From Phycisphaeraceae bacterium (GTDB lineage Bacteria; Planctomycetota; Phycisphaerae; Phycisphaerales; Phycisphaeraceae), in contig JAESSU010000095.1 of assembly GCA_016763955.1 (NCBI GenBank), positions 1 through 5,722 on the forward strand: DNA of 5,722 nucleotides, in the 5' to 3' direction. Of this stretch, positions 1 through 5,279 are shown piece after piece. The notes beneath the pieces were generated by a model. That model was given only the letters and a program-made list of their open reading frames with translations, searched no databases and was not told the DNA's origin. A program made the translations under genes and the position numbers. Numbering within the stretch: the first letter of the stretch is position 1; each line of letters opens with the position of its first letter.

Positions 1-273
1 CACGGCGCGTTGGGATATGTATGTCCAGCGAAGTATGCCGCCTGCTGCCATGCCTTAACGCATCCAAGCCACAATGCCCGTTATATTGCGATCAATGAAA
101 CAGTCGTCGGCGCAGTTAGTATTGCTGGCCCACTACTAGGCGGACTCGTCGCCAACCTCGCTGGCTTAGCCGCCTCTTACGCCACCGCCGTCATGCTCAC
201 CCTTGTTACAGCGATCTGGCTATACCGTAAACACCGATCACATCAGGAAGTAATTAGCAAAAACTTCGTTTAA
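1..273 (+). CDS. Probable MFS transporter, C-terminal fragment (5' end outside window)
   Basis: The reading frame is open from the first base (cac ggc gcg ttg...) to the TAA at 271-273, so this is the 3' end of a longer gene. The TTG at position 10 is very unlikely to be the true start. The 90 visible residues contain a soluble stretch with HPSHNARYIAINE, then two hydrophobic segments: TVVGAVSIAGPLLGGLVA and, after a short loop, a stretch ending MLTLVTAIWLY. A basic cytoplasmic tail (YRKHRSHQE) follows. This matches the last two transmembrane helices of a major facilitator superfamily permease, with the glycine-rich SIAGPLLGG helix typical of the family. The substrate cannot be read from this fragment. 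A sugar or oligosaccharide is suggested only by the neighbouring glycosidases. The gene runs convergent to the pseudopilin gene. Another 12-helix carrier family cannot be excluded. Confidence 0.6.
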   Translation, partial: HGALGYVCPAKYAACCHALTHPSHNARYIAINETVVGAVSIAGPLLGGLVANLAGLAASYATAVMLTLVTAIWLYRKHRSHQEVISKNFV

Positions 274-325
274 CATCTCATCAGCATGCAATGGCTTATT
301 CGATTTTTTTTAAATACGATTAATG

Positions 326-340
326 CCGTATCAGATACGG
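326..340. repeat. Short perfect hairpin between convergent genes
   Basis: CCGTAT (326-331) and ATACGG (335-340) form a 6-bp stem around a 3-nt loop in the gap between the two convergent genes. No T run follows on either strand, so it is not a standard intrinsic terminator. It could protect an mRNA 3' end or be chance. Confidence 0.3.
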
Positions 341-403
341 TGGCGAATCACCCTATGCTATGTCTATTCTCCACCAGATTGTATTCGGTAATCCAACAAG
401 ACA

Positions 404-422
404 TGCCCGCGGGCAAATTTTT
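404..422 (+). terminator. Weak candidate terminator after the MFS gene
   Basis: TGCCCGCGGGCA (404-415) is a perfect 12-bp palindrome followed directly on the + strand by AATTTTT (416-422). A GC-rich stem followed by a T tract resembles an intrinsic terminator. As RNA, though, the stem can only be 4 bp with a 4-nt loop, and it lies about 130 nt beyond the MFS stop codon. Low confidence. Confidence 0.22.
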
Positions 423-472
423 CGTCTGGGTAAATAGCTTCATCCGACCAAATCGAACGCCTCAAATTGGAA

Positions 473-1216
473 TCATTTTTTCTTAGTGTAGGTAATATTC
501 CAGTCATTATCCTCAGCATCAACCAGTTTAACATCCTTGACGTGGCCATCCCATGCAACGTAATTCGCAGATTCGAGATGACGGAAGTCCACTTGGATGG
601 CAACGTTGGCCGTATGCATCGTCGTATGGTATTTAGATGCATTGGTAAATAGGTTGTTGTCGATTAAGGACACGTAATTGCTCGGCTGCAGAAACTCGCC
701 ATACTTGTACGATCCTACATAAAACCAATTGTTGTTGGGACTATCAGCGGAACTGGCCCAGCGTGAATTGCCTGCATATGAGGTGTTAAACCGCCATGTA
801 GTGACGATCATGCTTGAAGTGTCAAATCCAGTGGTTTCTGGGCATTTAATGATCGATGACTTGTGGGTCGTTGCATCCTGCCAAGGCTGAGACTTGCCTG
901 CGATAGGCATGGGGAGATAGCCCATCAACCACATGCGGCGAAACCAAGGGTAATTCGCATCACCTTGGTAAACGGGACCACTTTCAAAAATCTCAAGTAC
1001 CCAATCATTAGAATCATTGAGGTAAATGGCATTCATCACCCCAATTTGCCTTAGCTGATTACCACAGAGAACTTTCCGGGCGGTTTTGCGAGCTGAGCCC
1101 AGTGCGGGTAGCAAGATTGAAATTAAAAGTGAAATAATCGAGATGACCACAAGAAGCTCAATTAGCGTAAAGCCCTGCCGATTTCTTTTCGATGGTGTCA
1201 CTGGGATGTTTTGCAT
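473..1216 (-). CDS. Pseudopilin with prepilin-type N-terminus and H-X9-DG motif
   Basis: This 247-residue protein has a class III (type IV pilin-like) signal. A short basic leader ends at Gly15, followed by [18 protein letters not shown] with the conserved Glu at position 5 of the mature chain (Glu20). Prepilin peptidase would cut between Gly15 and Phe16 and methylate Phe16; the hydrophobic helix (about 16-37) anchors or packs the protein. Near the C-terminus, His213 is followed by nine residues and then Asp223-Gly224, the H-X9-DG processing-associated motif of the large PVC-phylum family related to type II secretion pseudopilins. The middle part (about 65-205) is rich in Trp, Tyr and Asn and has two cysteines that I cannot assign. 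The ATG at 1216-1214 has a good ribosome site, AAGGA at 1229-1225, 8 nt upstream. The gene starts 26 bp after the LacI stop on the same strand, so it is probably co-transcribed with the regulator. The exact role of these proteins is unsettled; surface display or secretion of polysaccharide-active proteins is an inference. Confidence 0.9.
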   Translation of the reverse strand: MQNIPVTPSKRNRQGFTLIELLVVISIISLLISILLPALGSARKTARKVLCGNQLRQIGVMNAIYLNDSNDWVLEIFESGPVYQGDANYPWFRRMWLMGYLPMPIAGKSQPWQDATTHKSSIIKCPETTGFDTSSMIVTTWRFNTSYAGNSRWASSADSPNNNWFYVGSYKYGEFLQPSNYVSLIDNNLFTNASKYHTTMHTANVAIQVDFRHLESANYVAWDGHVKDVKLVDAEDNDWNITYTKKK

Positions 1217-1242
1217 GTAGACGTTCCTTAGGAAAGTGATGA

Positions 1243-2277
1243 TTAATAGTTTGGAGTAGGTGGGGCGCAGGTGCTGCCTTGGGAAAAAGTTGCTTCCAAA
1301 ATCAGAGGTTCCATTTTCTTGGCAGGGTTTTTAATTTTTTTGAGTAACATGGATGTAGCGGCTCGTCCCATTTCGTAATTAGGAATGGTAAAAGCGGTCA
1401 GTGGCAAACTCATTAAATCCAACTTGTCATTGATGACCGTGACAATGGATAAATCCTCAGGAACTTTTAAGCCCTGTAAAAGAGCAGCAACGTAAACAGG
1501 AACTGCATCTAGTACCGTCAGTGCCAAAACAGCAGTGGGGCGATTGGGCTGTTGGTGCCAGTGGCGTGAAAAATCCAATTTATCCTCTGGCACCAACATC
1601 GTCTGATCATGGACCATTGACAAATCCAGACCTTCTTCTTCCATGGCTTGACGATAACCATTAAGATGGTCAAATGCACTATAGTGCAACCAAACACGCG
1701 ACTGATCATGCAACCCCTGATAATCCAAAAAAGCGATATCACGGTGTCCCATTTCAATTAGATGTCGCGTAGCTTGATAGCCAATTTTCAAGTCATCAGG
1801 CCTCACACAGTCAACATCATGCTTGGAATTGATCCAGACCGCAGGCAATTGACTTTGCTCGACAAACTGAGTTAGCGTTGTCGGAATTTTTGTGTTGTAA
1901 TTGATCAATAAACCATCAGACATTAATTCTCGAAGGATGCTTGAGATATAGTCTTTGTTCTCAAGCTGAGGCTCAGGCAATTTAGAATTGACCAAATGAA
2001 TGCCATGATCGAGCAACTCATCATGGATCCCAGCCAAACGATAGGGTGGCAAATAACTCAGTGTCGGGCAGTGGGCCAAAACCAGTGAGATACAATCAAA
2101 TCGCCCCTTACGAATCCCCTGAGCAAAGCGATTGGGACGATACCCCAGATCATCAGCAGTTTGTTTAACGCGTGCTCGGGTTTTTTCGTTGTACTGTCCT
2201 CGATTATTAAGAATATGGCTCACCGTTGAGGCGGAGACACCTGCATGTTGAGCAATTTGTTTGACGGTTACTGCCAT
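1243..2277 (-). CDS. LacI/GalR-family transcriptional regulator
   Basis: This is a full-length 344-residue LacI-type repressor. The N-terminal helix-turn-helix (about residues 3-24) carries [20 protein letters not shown], with recognition-helix positions Ala16, Ser17 and His21 where E. coli LacI has Tyr17, Gln18 and Arg22. The hinge region [19 protein letters not shown] (about 42-60) has Ile55 where LacI has the minor-groove-intercalating Leu56. The rest fits the periplasmic-binding-like sensor and dimerisation domain, ending with the typical [17 protein letters not shown] segment. The effector is unknown, probably a sugar released by the neighbouring enzymes. The start codon at 2277-2275 fits the family N-terminus exactly; the ribosome site is modest (AAAGG at 2294-2290, 12 nt away). 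Its promoter holds a palindrome shared with the GH20 promoter, so autoregulation and repression of the GH20 gene are predicted. The pseudopilin gene follows in the same transcription unit. Confidence 0.95.
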   Translation of the reverse strand: MAVTVKQIAQHAGVSASTVSHILNNRGQYNEKTRARVKQTADDLGYRPNRFAQGIRKGRFDCISLVLAHCPTLSYLPPYRLAGIHDELLDHGIHLVNSKLPEPQLENKDYISSILRELMSDGLLINYNTKIPTTLTQFVEQSQLPAVWINSKHDVDCVRPDDLKIGYQATRHLIEMGHRDIAFLDYQGLHDQSRVWLHYSAFDHLNGYRQAMEEEGLDLSMVHDQTMLVPEDKLDFSRHWHQQPNRPTAVLALTVLDAVPVYVAALLQGLKVPEDLSIVTVINDKLDLMSLPLTAFTIPNYEMGRAATSMLLKKIKNPAKKMEPLILEATFSQGSTCAPPTPNY

Positions 2278-2350
2278 AGTATCTTAAAACCTTTGCATAG
2301 TTGGAATGATGATTCGGCATGATCTTTGTTGTGTTTGTGCGACCATAATA

Positions 2351-2379
2351 TTTTTATCACAACGTTGTGGCAAAATCAA
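2351..2379 (-). promoter_or_regulatory. Predicted promoter of the lacI-pseudopilin unit
   Basis: On the - strand, TTGATT (2379-2374) is a good -35 hexamer. After a 17-bp spacer, TAAAAA (2356-2351) is a moderate -10. The surrounding DNA is A/T rich. The spacer contains the operator. The hexamers are assigned by resemblance to the sigma-70 consensus. The arrangement matches that of the GH20 promoter base for base in spacing, which raises confidence. Confidence 0.6.
2352..2375. promoter_or_regulatory. LacI-type operator O1 (lacI promoter)
   Basis: The core CACAACGTTGTG (2358-2369) is a perfect 12-bp palindrome centred on a CG step, the hallmark of LacI-family operators. Four further T/A pairs (TTTT at 2352-2355 with AAAA at 2372-2375) extend the symmetry to 24 bp with two mismatched pairs. 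The site lies between the -35 and -10 hexamers, centred about 86 bp before the lacI start codon. Binding here would block RNA polymerase, giving negative autoregulation. Confidence 0.78.
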
Positions 2380-2430
2380 CATAAAGTAAAAACAACTTTT
2401 TACATCGCGACTATAATAATCATAAGCCTT

Positions 2431-3300
2431 TTATGGTATATCCCTTACGATTATATTTTTATCAGGGAACCATCGCAATTCCCATTGGACACTGTCATAC
2501 TTTTCCATCACAGCTTTGGCGTGAAAGGGCCGCCAGGCAACTTCTGCAATGGAAGATAGAATTCCCATTTCACGATTGCGTGTGATTTGTCGACGTAAGT
2601 CCGCTTTGCCGTGAAAAGCATCCGGGTACGCATAAAGCCGATAAGCCATGTGGAAAGACCAGCTAGAACCCATCAGACCTTTGGACTCGGTGGCAATACT
2701 ATCTCGAGCCATGTCGAGCATGTTCTTCGTGTTAAACCAAGGCACGGGAATCACATCATGTCCATGCTTGCGAAACCATGGAATCGATGGGTAATGCTCA
2801 GGGACAACACCAGCGACTGTGTAACCATAATGCCAGTCCGAAATAATAATATCATCATCAAGCAAAGGTAATGCTTCAGCAGTATTCAGAGGCGGCCCGC
2901 CATTGTGTTCAAAGAAGTAAGGCATTGATGCGTGGCTTAAAAGCATGTCTCCCCACATGACGGTGCGAGCCCCTTTTTTCTTGATGTAGCGATTAAGTGT
3001 GTTGAGGTAATTAGCCATTGCAACGCCACGGTTGATTTCTTTTGGCCATGATTCGCCAAAATAATGTGCTTCGTCTACGCCAATGTGAAACAACTTAGGA
3101 TGGTCGAACAACTCGTAAAATTCGTCAATACAATCCTTCACCAAAGGCAGGACTTTGGGATTGCGAACATTAAAGCCCATGCCTAGCTTGCCGTTAGCTT
3201 TGGGGTTTCTCTGCTCAGCGGCTAAACGCTCGGTAGTCCAGTGCGAGTTGAGATGAAATTTCCATTTGCCCATGTGCATTTCGTTTTGACGATGAATCAT
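2431..3300 (-). CDS. GH20 C-terminal fragment with catalytic Asp-Glu
   Basis: This open frame of 289 residues, counted from the ATG at 3300, carries most of the catalytic barrel. FHIGVDEAHYFGE contains the Asp-Glu pair (Asp76-Glu77 here, codons 3075-3070) that in GH20 orients the acetamido group and acts as the general acid. Later segments RTVMWGDML, IIISDWHYGY and LMGSSWSFH supply Trp residues typical of the GlcNAc pocket. The ATG overlaps the stop of the upstream frame as ATGA, which could be taken for translational coupling. However, no ribosome site precedes it, and GH20-like sequence continues in this frame upstream to about 3369 (FPELKSLAKFFFHQPQETLE), ending only at a TAA at 3384-3382. 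It is therefore the back half of one gene, not a separate gene. Alone it lacks the signal peptide and the first barrel strands and is unlikely to be active. Confidence 0.75.
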   Translation of the reverse strand: MIHRQNEMHMGKWKFHLNSHWTTERLAAEQRNPKANGKLGMGFNVRNPKVLPLVKDCIDEFYELFDHPKLFHIGVDEAHYFGESWPKEINRGVAMANYLNTLNRYIKKKGARTVMWGDMLLSHASMPYFFEHNGGPPLNTAEALPLLDDDIIISDWHYGYTVAGVVPEHYPSIPWFRKHGHDVIPVPWFNTKNMLDMARDSIATESKGLMGSSWSFHMAYRLYAYPDAFHGKADLRRQITRNREMGILSSIAEVAWRPFHAKAVMEKYDSVQWELRWFPDKNIIVRDIP

Positions 3301-4595
3301 GTCCGCATGAGCTTCAAGAGTTTCTTGTGGCTGGTGAAAGAAAAACTTGGCCAGTGATTTGAGTTCTGGAAAACAGCTAGGTTATGTTCTGCTGCGACAT
3401 CGAGAAACTGTCGGACTTGTTCATGGGTAAAGGTTGCATTGGGCCATACCTGGGGATTTTTTTTAAGCTTCAATTCGCCTTTAATCATTAAGCAAACGTT
3501 GTTATACTTGTAACGTCCTAGTCGTCGAAAAATCCATCGATAAATATCCAAAACCTCTGCGACGGTCTTTTTCCCCCAATGATAAGGCGGACGCAAAATC
3601 AAATGCATCGCCCGAAATTCCATGGTCGGCATGTCCACGATATTAAGTTGTGGAACCGTGCCATTAGGATGCTGTTCAAGAACTTGAAGGAAGCTTTGAA
3701 TGCCGTTGTTTAGCCCTTCATCATCATGGCCTTTAATTGCAATACCATCAGGAAGAATCGCTAATGTGTAACCGCCCGGATACGGTGGGGCGGTTGGCGT
3801 TTTGCCCATTAAGTCCACACTTGCTGTGTTGCTCACGCACAAAAAGGGGACTTCTGATTCAGAGGTCGTTGATTTAAAACAACCCTTGGATCGGCCCGTG
3901 ATAAAAGAAACTTCTCGCTCTAATAAGCCCGTTGAGAAACTGCGGTTACTTTGAATAAACAAAGTTTGAGCCAGTTGAAATTCTCCCTCACCAAGAGTCA
4001 ATTCTCTTGGTGTGGGAATAATGCGAAAAGGCTGAGGCCCTTTATAAGTGCTAGTGGCTGTGGAACTTTTTTTGACCGCACTGGCAGTGACTTTGGTCAA
4101 CGAAAATTCACGAAACGAAATAGTATTCTGATTACCAAGGAATATCCGTAAGATCGAAGGCACCTTCGCATCGATTCGAGTGGCTGTAAAAATCAGCGTA
4201 TGTTCAGACCATTTTTTTGAAACCGTGATGGTTTTATCCAGGCCATTGCTAAAACCCGTTTTGGATTTTTGCACACAAAGCACGCGAGTCTTAACCTCTG
4301 CGCCCTCTCGTTTCGCTTTAAAGGACAACTTATATTTTTGGCCTTCTTCTAAGGTAATCACCTGGGACAATTGAACATGCTGAGGCTTATCAGGTGAATT
4401 GTTTGTAATCGTTAGAACACCCTCGCCGACCTTGCGGGTGGTACTAGGCTTAAGATTAGGATGAATATAAAGCGGCCAGTTTGAAAAGCCCTTCTTAAAG
4501 TGGGGGTTTTTCAACTGTTCACCGCCAAACGCAGTGGCACTTAGTAGGAGAACTAGAGCCCAATGATAGCTATGAGATGATCGTAAAAATTTCAT
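3297..4595 (-). CDS. GH20 N-terminal fragment: signal peptide, CBM-like domain, GH20b domain
   Basis: This frame alone gives 432 residues, of which the last 24 (after Val408) are frameshifted. Residues 1-22 form a Sec signal peptide: a basic start, WALVLLLSATA as the hydrophobic core, and AxA-type cleavage near Ala22. LKNPHFKKGFSNW (28-40) opens a jelly-roll domain like CBM4/9/22 modules and ends near residue 170. A Ser/Thr/Lys linker leads to IIPTPRELTLGEGEF (192-206) and YTLAILPDGIAIKGHDDEG (286-304), the usual GH20 N-terminal domain. MEFRAMHLILR (325-335) begins the barrel; Arg328 matches the substrate-binding Arg of the family, but the Asp usually found a few residues later is absent. The ATG at 4595-4593 has AAAGG (4611-4607) 11 nt upstream. 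Transcription probably starts about 55 nt before the ATG. Confidence 0.8.
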   Translation of the reverse strand: MKFLRSSHSYHWALVLLLSATAFGGEQLKNPHFKKGFSNWPLYIHPNLKPSTTRKVGEGVLTITNNSPDKPQHVQLSQVITLEEGQKYKLSFKAKREGAEVKTRVLCVQKSKTGFSNGLDKTITVSKKWSEHTLIFTATRIDAKVPSILRIFLGNQNTISFREFSLTKVTASAVKKSSTATSTYKGPQPFRIIPTPRELTLGEGEFQLAQTLFIQSNRSFSTGLLEREVSFITGRSKGCFKSTTSESEVPFLCVSNTASVDLMGKTPTAPPYPGGYTLAILPDGIAIKGHDDEGLNNGIQSFLQVLEQHPNGTVPQLNIVDMPTMEFRAMHLILRPPYHWGKKTVAEVLDIYRWIFRRLGRYKYNNVCLMIKGELKLKKNPQVWPNATFTHEQVRQFLDVAAEHNLAVFQNSNHWPSFSFTSHKKLLKLMRT

Positions 4596-4640
4596 GCTTG
4601 GTCTTGCCTTTCAAGTCAATAAGCCATATTCACTTGCTGT

Positions 4641-4660
4641 TATGCCTTTACAAAAGCATA
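4641..4660. repeat. Imperfect inverted repeat at the predicted GH20 transcription start
   Basis: TATGCCTTTACAAAAGCATA pairs end to end with one C/A mismatch and a 2-nt centre. It is centred exactly 20 bp (about two helical turns) from the centre of the LacI-type operator and covers the expected start point. It may be a second protein-binding site; the near-absent loop makes it a poor RNA hairpin. Confidence 0.35.
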
Positions 4661-4686
4661 AAATCACAACGTTGTGATTAAGTCAA
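4658..4686 (-). promoter_or_regulatory. Predicted promoter of the GH20 gene
   Basis: TTGACT (4686-4681, five of six consensus bases) and TTTTAT (4663-4658, four of six) are separated by 17 bp on the - strand. The operator fills the spacer. The expected transcription start is near 4651, giving a leader of about 55 nt. A -35/-10 pair with ideal spacing straddling a LacI-family operator is the classic arrangement for repression. Confidence 0.68.
4662..4679. promoter_or_regulatory. LacI-type operator O2 (GH20 promoter)
   Basis: AATCACAACGTTGTGATT is a perfect 18-bp palindrome with the CG centre typical of LacI-family operators. It shares the 12-bp core CACAACGTTGTG with the site in the lacI promoter and has the same offset from its -35 hexamer (centre 10.5 bp downstream). 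The neighbouring LacI-family protein is the obvious ligand. Being more symmetric than O1, it may bind more tightly. Confidence 0.82.
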
Positions 4687-4769
4687 GATAAACCTTAAGA
4701 GAGGTTCACTATCGCTTTGGATTGTGTTTTTAAGCAATTATTTAAAATACTTTAGAAAATTCAATAGCT

Positions 4770-4904
4770 CTATTTTGGCGTCAAGCCCATTATGATTTTG
4801 AATACGGGGGGTACCGTAAAGCAGAGCAATTCTGTTTAAGCTCTGAGGTTGCCCCTCGCCCGACCAAACGGGGTAACCTCAAGACAGATGTCGTCCCAAA
4901 ATAG
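4770..4904. repeat. 135-bp element with 9-bp inverted-repeat ends and internal hairpins (MITE-like or structured RNA)
   Basis: CTATTTTGG (4770-4778) is exactly complementary to CCAAAATAG (4896-4904). Inside lie TACGG (4803-4807)/CCGTA (4814-4818), CAGAGC (4822-4827)/GCTCTG (4840-4845), and an 11-bp stem GAGGTTGCCCC (4845-4855)/GGGGTAACCTC (4870-4880) whose single non-Watson-Crick pair is a G-U if the + strand is transcribed. The element is more GC rich than the DNA around it. Two readings fit: a short non-autonomous transposable element (if TA is the target, the ends would be TTTTGG... flanked by TA, as in IS630/Tc1-type elements), or a multi-helix RNA closed by the outer stem. It matches no riboswitch or RNA family that I recognise. 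Confidence 0.45.
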
Positions 4905-5007
4905 TCATTCGAGTCATCTCGGTTATTTCTGAAGTTCCATCATTATATCAGTAACAAATATGGGAAAAGTCTCATATGATGTGGCAGGGCACGTAACGAA
5001 CAAGGAT

Positions 5008-5013
5008 GAGGGA
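5008..5013 (+). promoter_or_regulatory. Ribosome binding site for the small ORF
   Basis: GAGGGA stands 6 nt before the ATG at 5020. This is a stronger and better-spaced site than anything before the in-frame ATG at 4960, so 5020 is the preferred start. Confidence 0.4.
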
Positions 5014-5019
5014 TTAAGT

Positions 5020-5223
5020 ATGACAACACCGCTGCAAAAATTAGAGACCATTCAAACAACGATTGAAAAGTTGCAAACGAACTTAGAAGATTGGTCATCC
5101 TCTGTAAAAAATGAAGACCACCTCTATATGCCTTTTCTACAGAGCTGGCGTGACACTTTATTGGGACCCAATGACCCAACCTCTGCCCAGTTCCTCTTTG
5201 CAGTTTCTGGCGTTGCGATTTGA
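5020..5223 (+). CDS. Hypothetical small protein (67 aa)
   Basis: I do not recognise this protein. From the ATG at 5020 it reads 67 residues to the TGA at 5221-5223. The first third (LQKLETIQTTIEKLQTNLED) has hydrophobic residues at helical spacing and could form a short coiled coil. An acidic, aromatic middle part (DHLYMPFLQSW) and a Gly/Pro turn (GPNDP) follow. No signal peptide or membrane helix is evident. The codon mix looks like ordinary coding DNA and the ribosome site is good. An in-frame ATG at 4960 would add 20 residues but lacks a ribosome site. The frame stops abruptly, while the +1 frame stays open to 5308 (ending DKWFVDV, overlapping the GH2 3' end), so the protein could have been longer before a frameshift. 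It may also be a chance ORF. Confidence 0.4.
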   Translation: MTTPLQKLETIQTTIEKLQTNLEDWSSSVKNEDHLYMPFLQSWRDTLLGPNDPTSAQFLFAVSGVAI

Positions 5224-5279
5224 AATTGAATCCATTCACCCTCACCTTCTGTTTCGTTCCCATGACACCTCTCCAGCTG

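Larger units (their letters stand above)
2431..4595 (-). pseudogene. Secreted GH20 beta-N-acetylhexosaminidase-type gene, interrupted by a frameshift
   Basis: Two overlapping reading frames together encode one family-20 glycoside hydrolase. Family 20 enzymes remove terminal beta-linked GlcNAc or GalNAc by substrate-assisted catalysis. Read 5' to 3', frame one runs through AAEHNLAV and then turns into sequence unlike the family (FQNSNHW...). The -1 frame from the same point reads FPELKSLAKFFFH, which fits the GH20 strand bearing the conserved Glu. Adding one T to the run GTTTTCC (A run 3370-3373 on the + strand) joins the frames into a continuous 721-residue protein. The layout is a signal peptide (1 to about 22), a carbohydrate-binding-like beta-sandwich (about 27-170), a GH20 N-terminal alpha/beta domain (about 188-325) and a catalytic barrel (about 325-700). 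The catalytic pair would be Asp508-Glu509. The gene has its own operator-controlled promoter. It is either a recent pseudogene or a sequencing error; no canonical slippery heptamer supports programmed shifting. Confidence 0.85.
4687..5279. other. Long intergenic region between the GH20 and GH2 genes
   Basis: About 590 bp without a confidently assigned gene. From 4687 to 4769 it is A/T rich, with a small hairpin AACCT (4691-4695) / AGGTT (4702-4706) just upstream of the GH20 -35 box. From 4770 to 4904 it holds a GC-richer element with inverted-repeat ends. From 4905 to 5019 I see nothing firm. A possible small coding region occupies 5020-5223. Past it, to the GH2 stop at 5280, there is no convincing terminator. 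No tRNA or rRNA sequence is recognisable. Confidence 0.6.

Noticed and set aside
326..340. Hairpin as an intrinsic terminator for the convergent genes
   Set aside because: The 6-bp stem is not followed by a T tract on either strand; it is kept only as a hairpin.
601..608. CAACGTTG inside the pseudopilin gene as a third operator
   Set aside because: Only 8 bp are symmetric, the flanks do not match the CACAACGTTGTG core, and it lies deep inside a coding region with no promoter.
2326..2559. 77-residue + strand ORF across the lacI promoter
   Set aside because: It overlaps the promoter and operator and the antisense of the GH20 3' end, with no ribosome site or family resemblance.
3297..3300. ATGA overlap suggesting two translationally coupled genes
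   Set aside because: No ribosome site precedes the ATG and GH20-like sequence continues upstream of it in the same frame, so the overlap is a by-product of a frameshift.
3360..3384. Programmed -1 ribosomal frameshifting in the GH20 gene
   Set aside because: The zero-frame codons GTT TTC CAG do not form an X XXY YYZ slippery heptamer, and I see no clear downstream stem or upstream Shine-Dalgarno-like stimulator. Base loss is the simpler explanation.
4770..4904. Known riboswitch or 6S/4.5S RNA
   Set aside because: I compared the loops and conserved strings with common classes (TPP, SAM, SAH, cobalamin, c-di-GMP, fluoride, SRP, 6S) from memory and found no match on either strand.
4943..5263. 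106-residue - strand ORF in the intergenic region
   Set aside because: It lies opposite the better-supported small + strand ORF, has no ribosome site or recognisable domain, and its residue pattern looks random.
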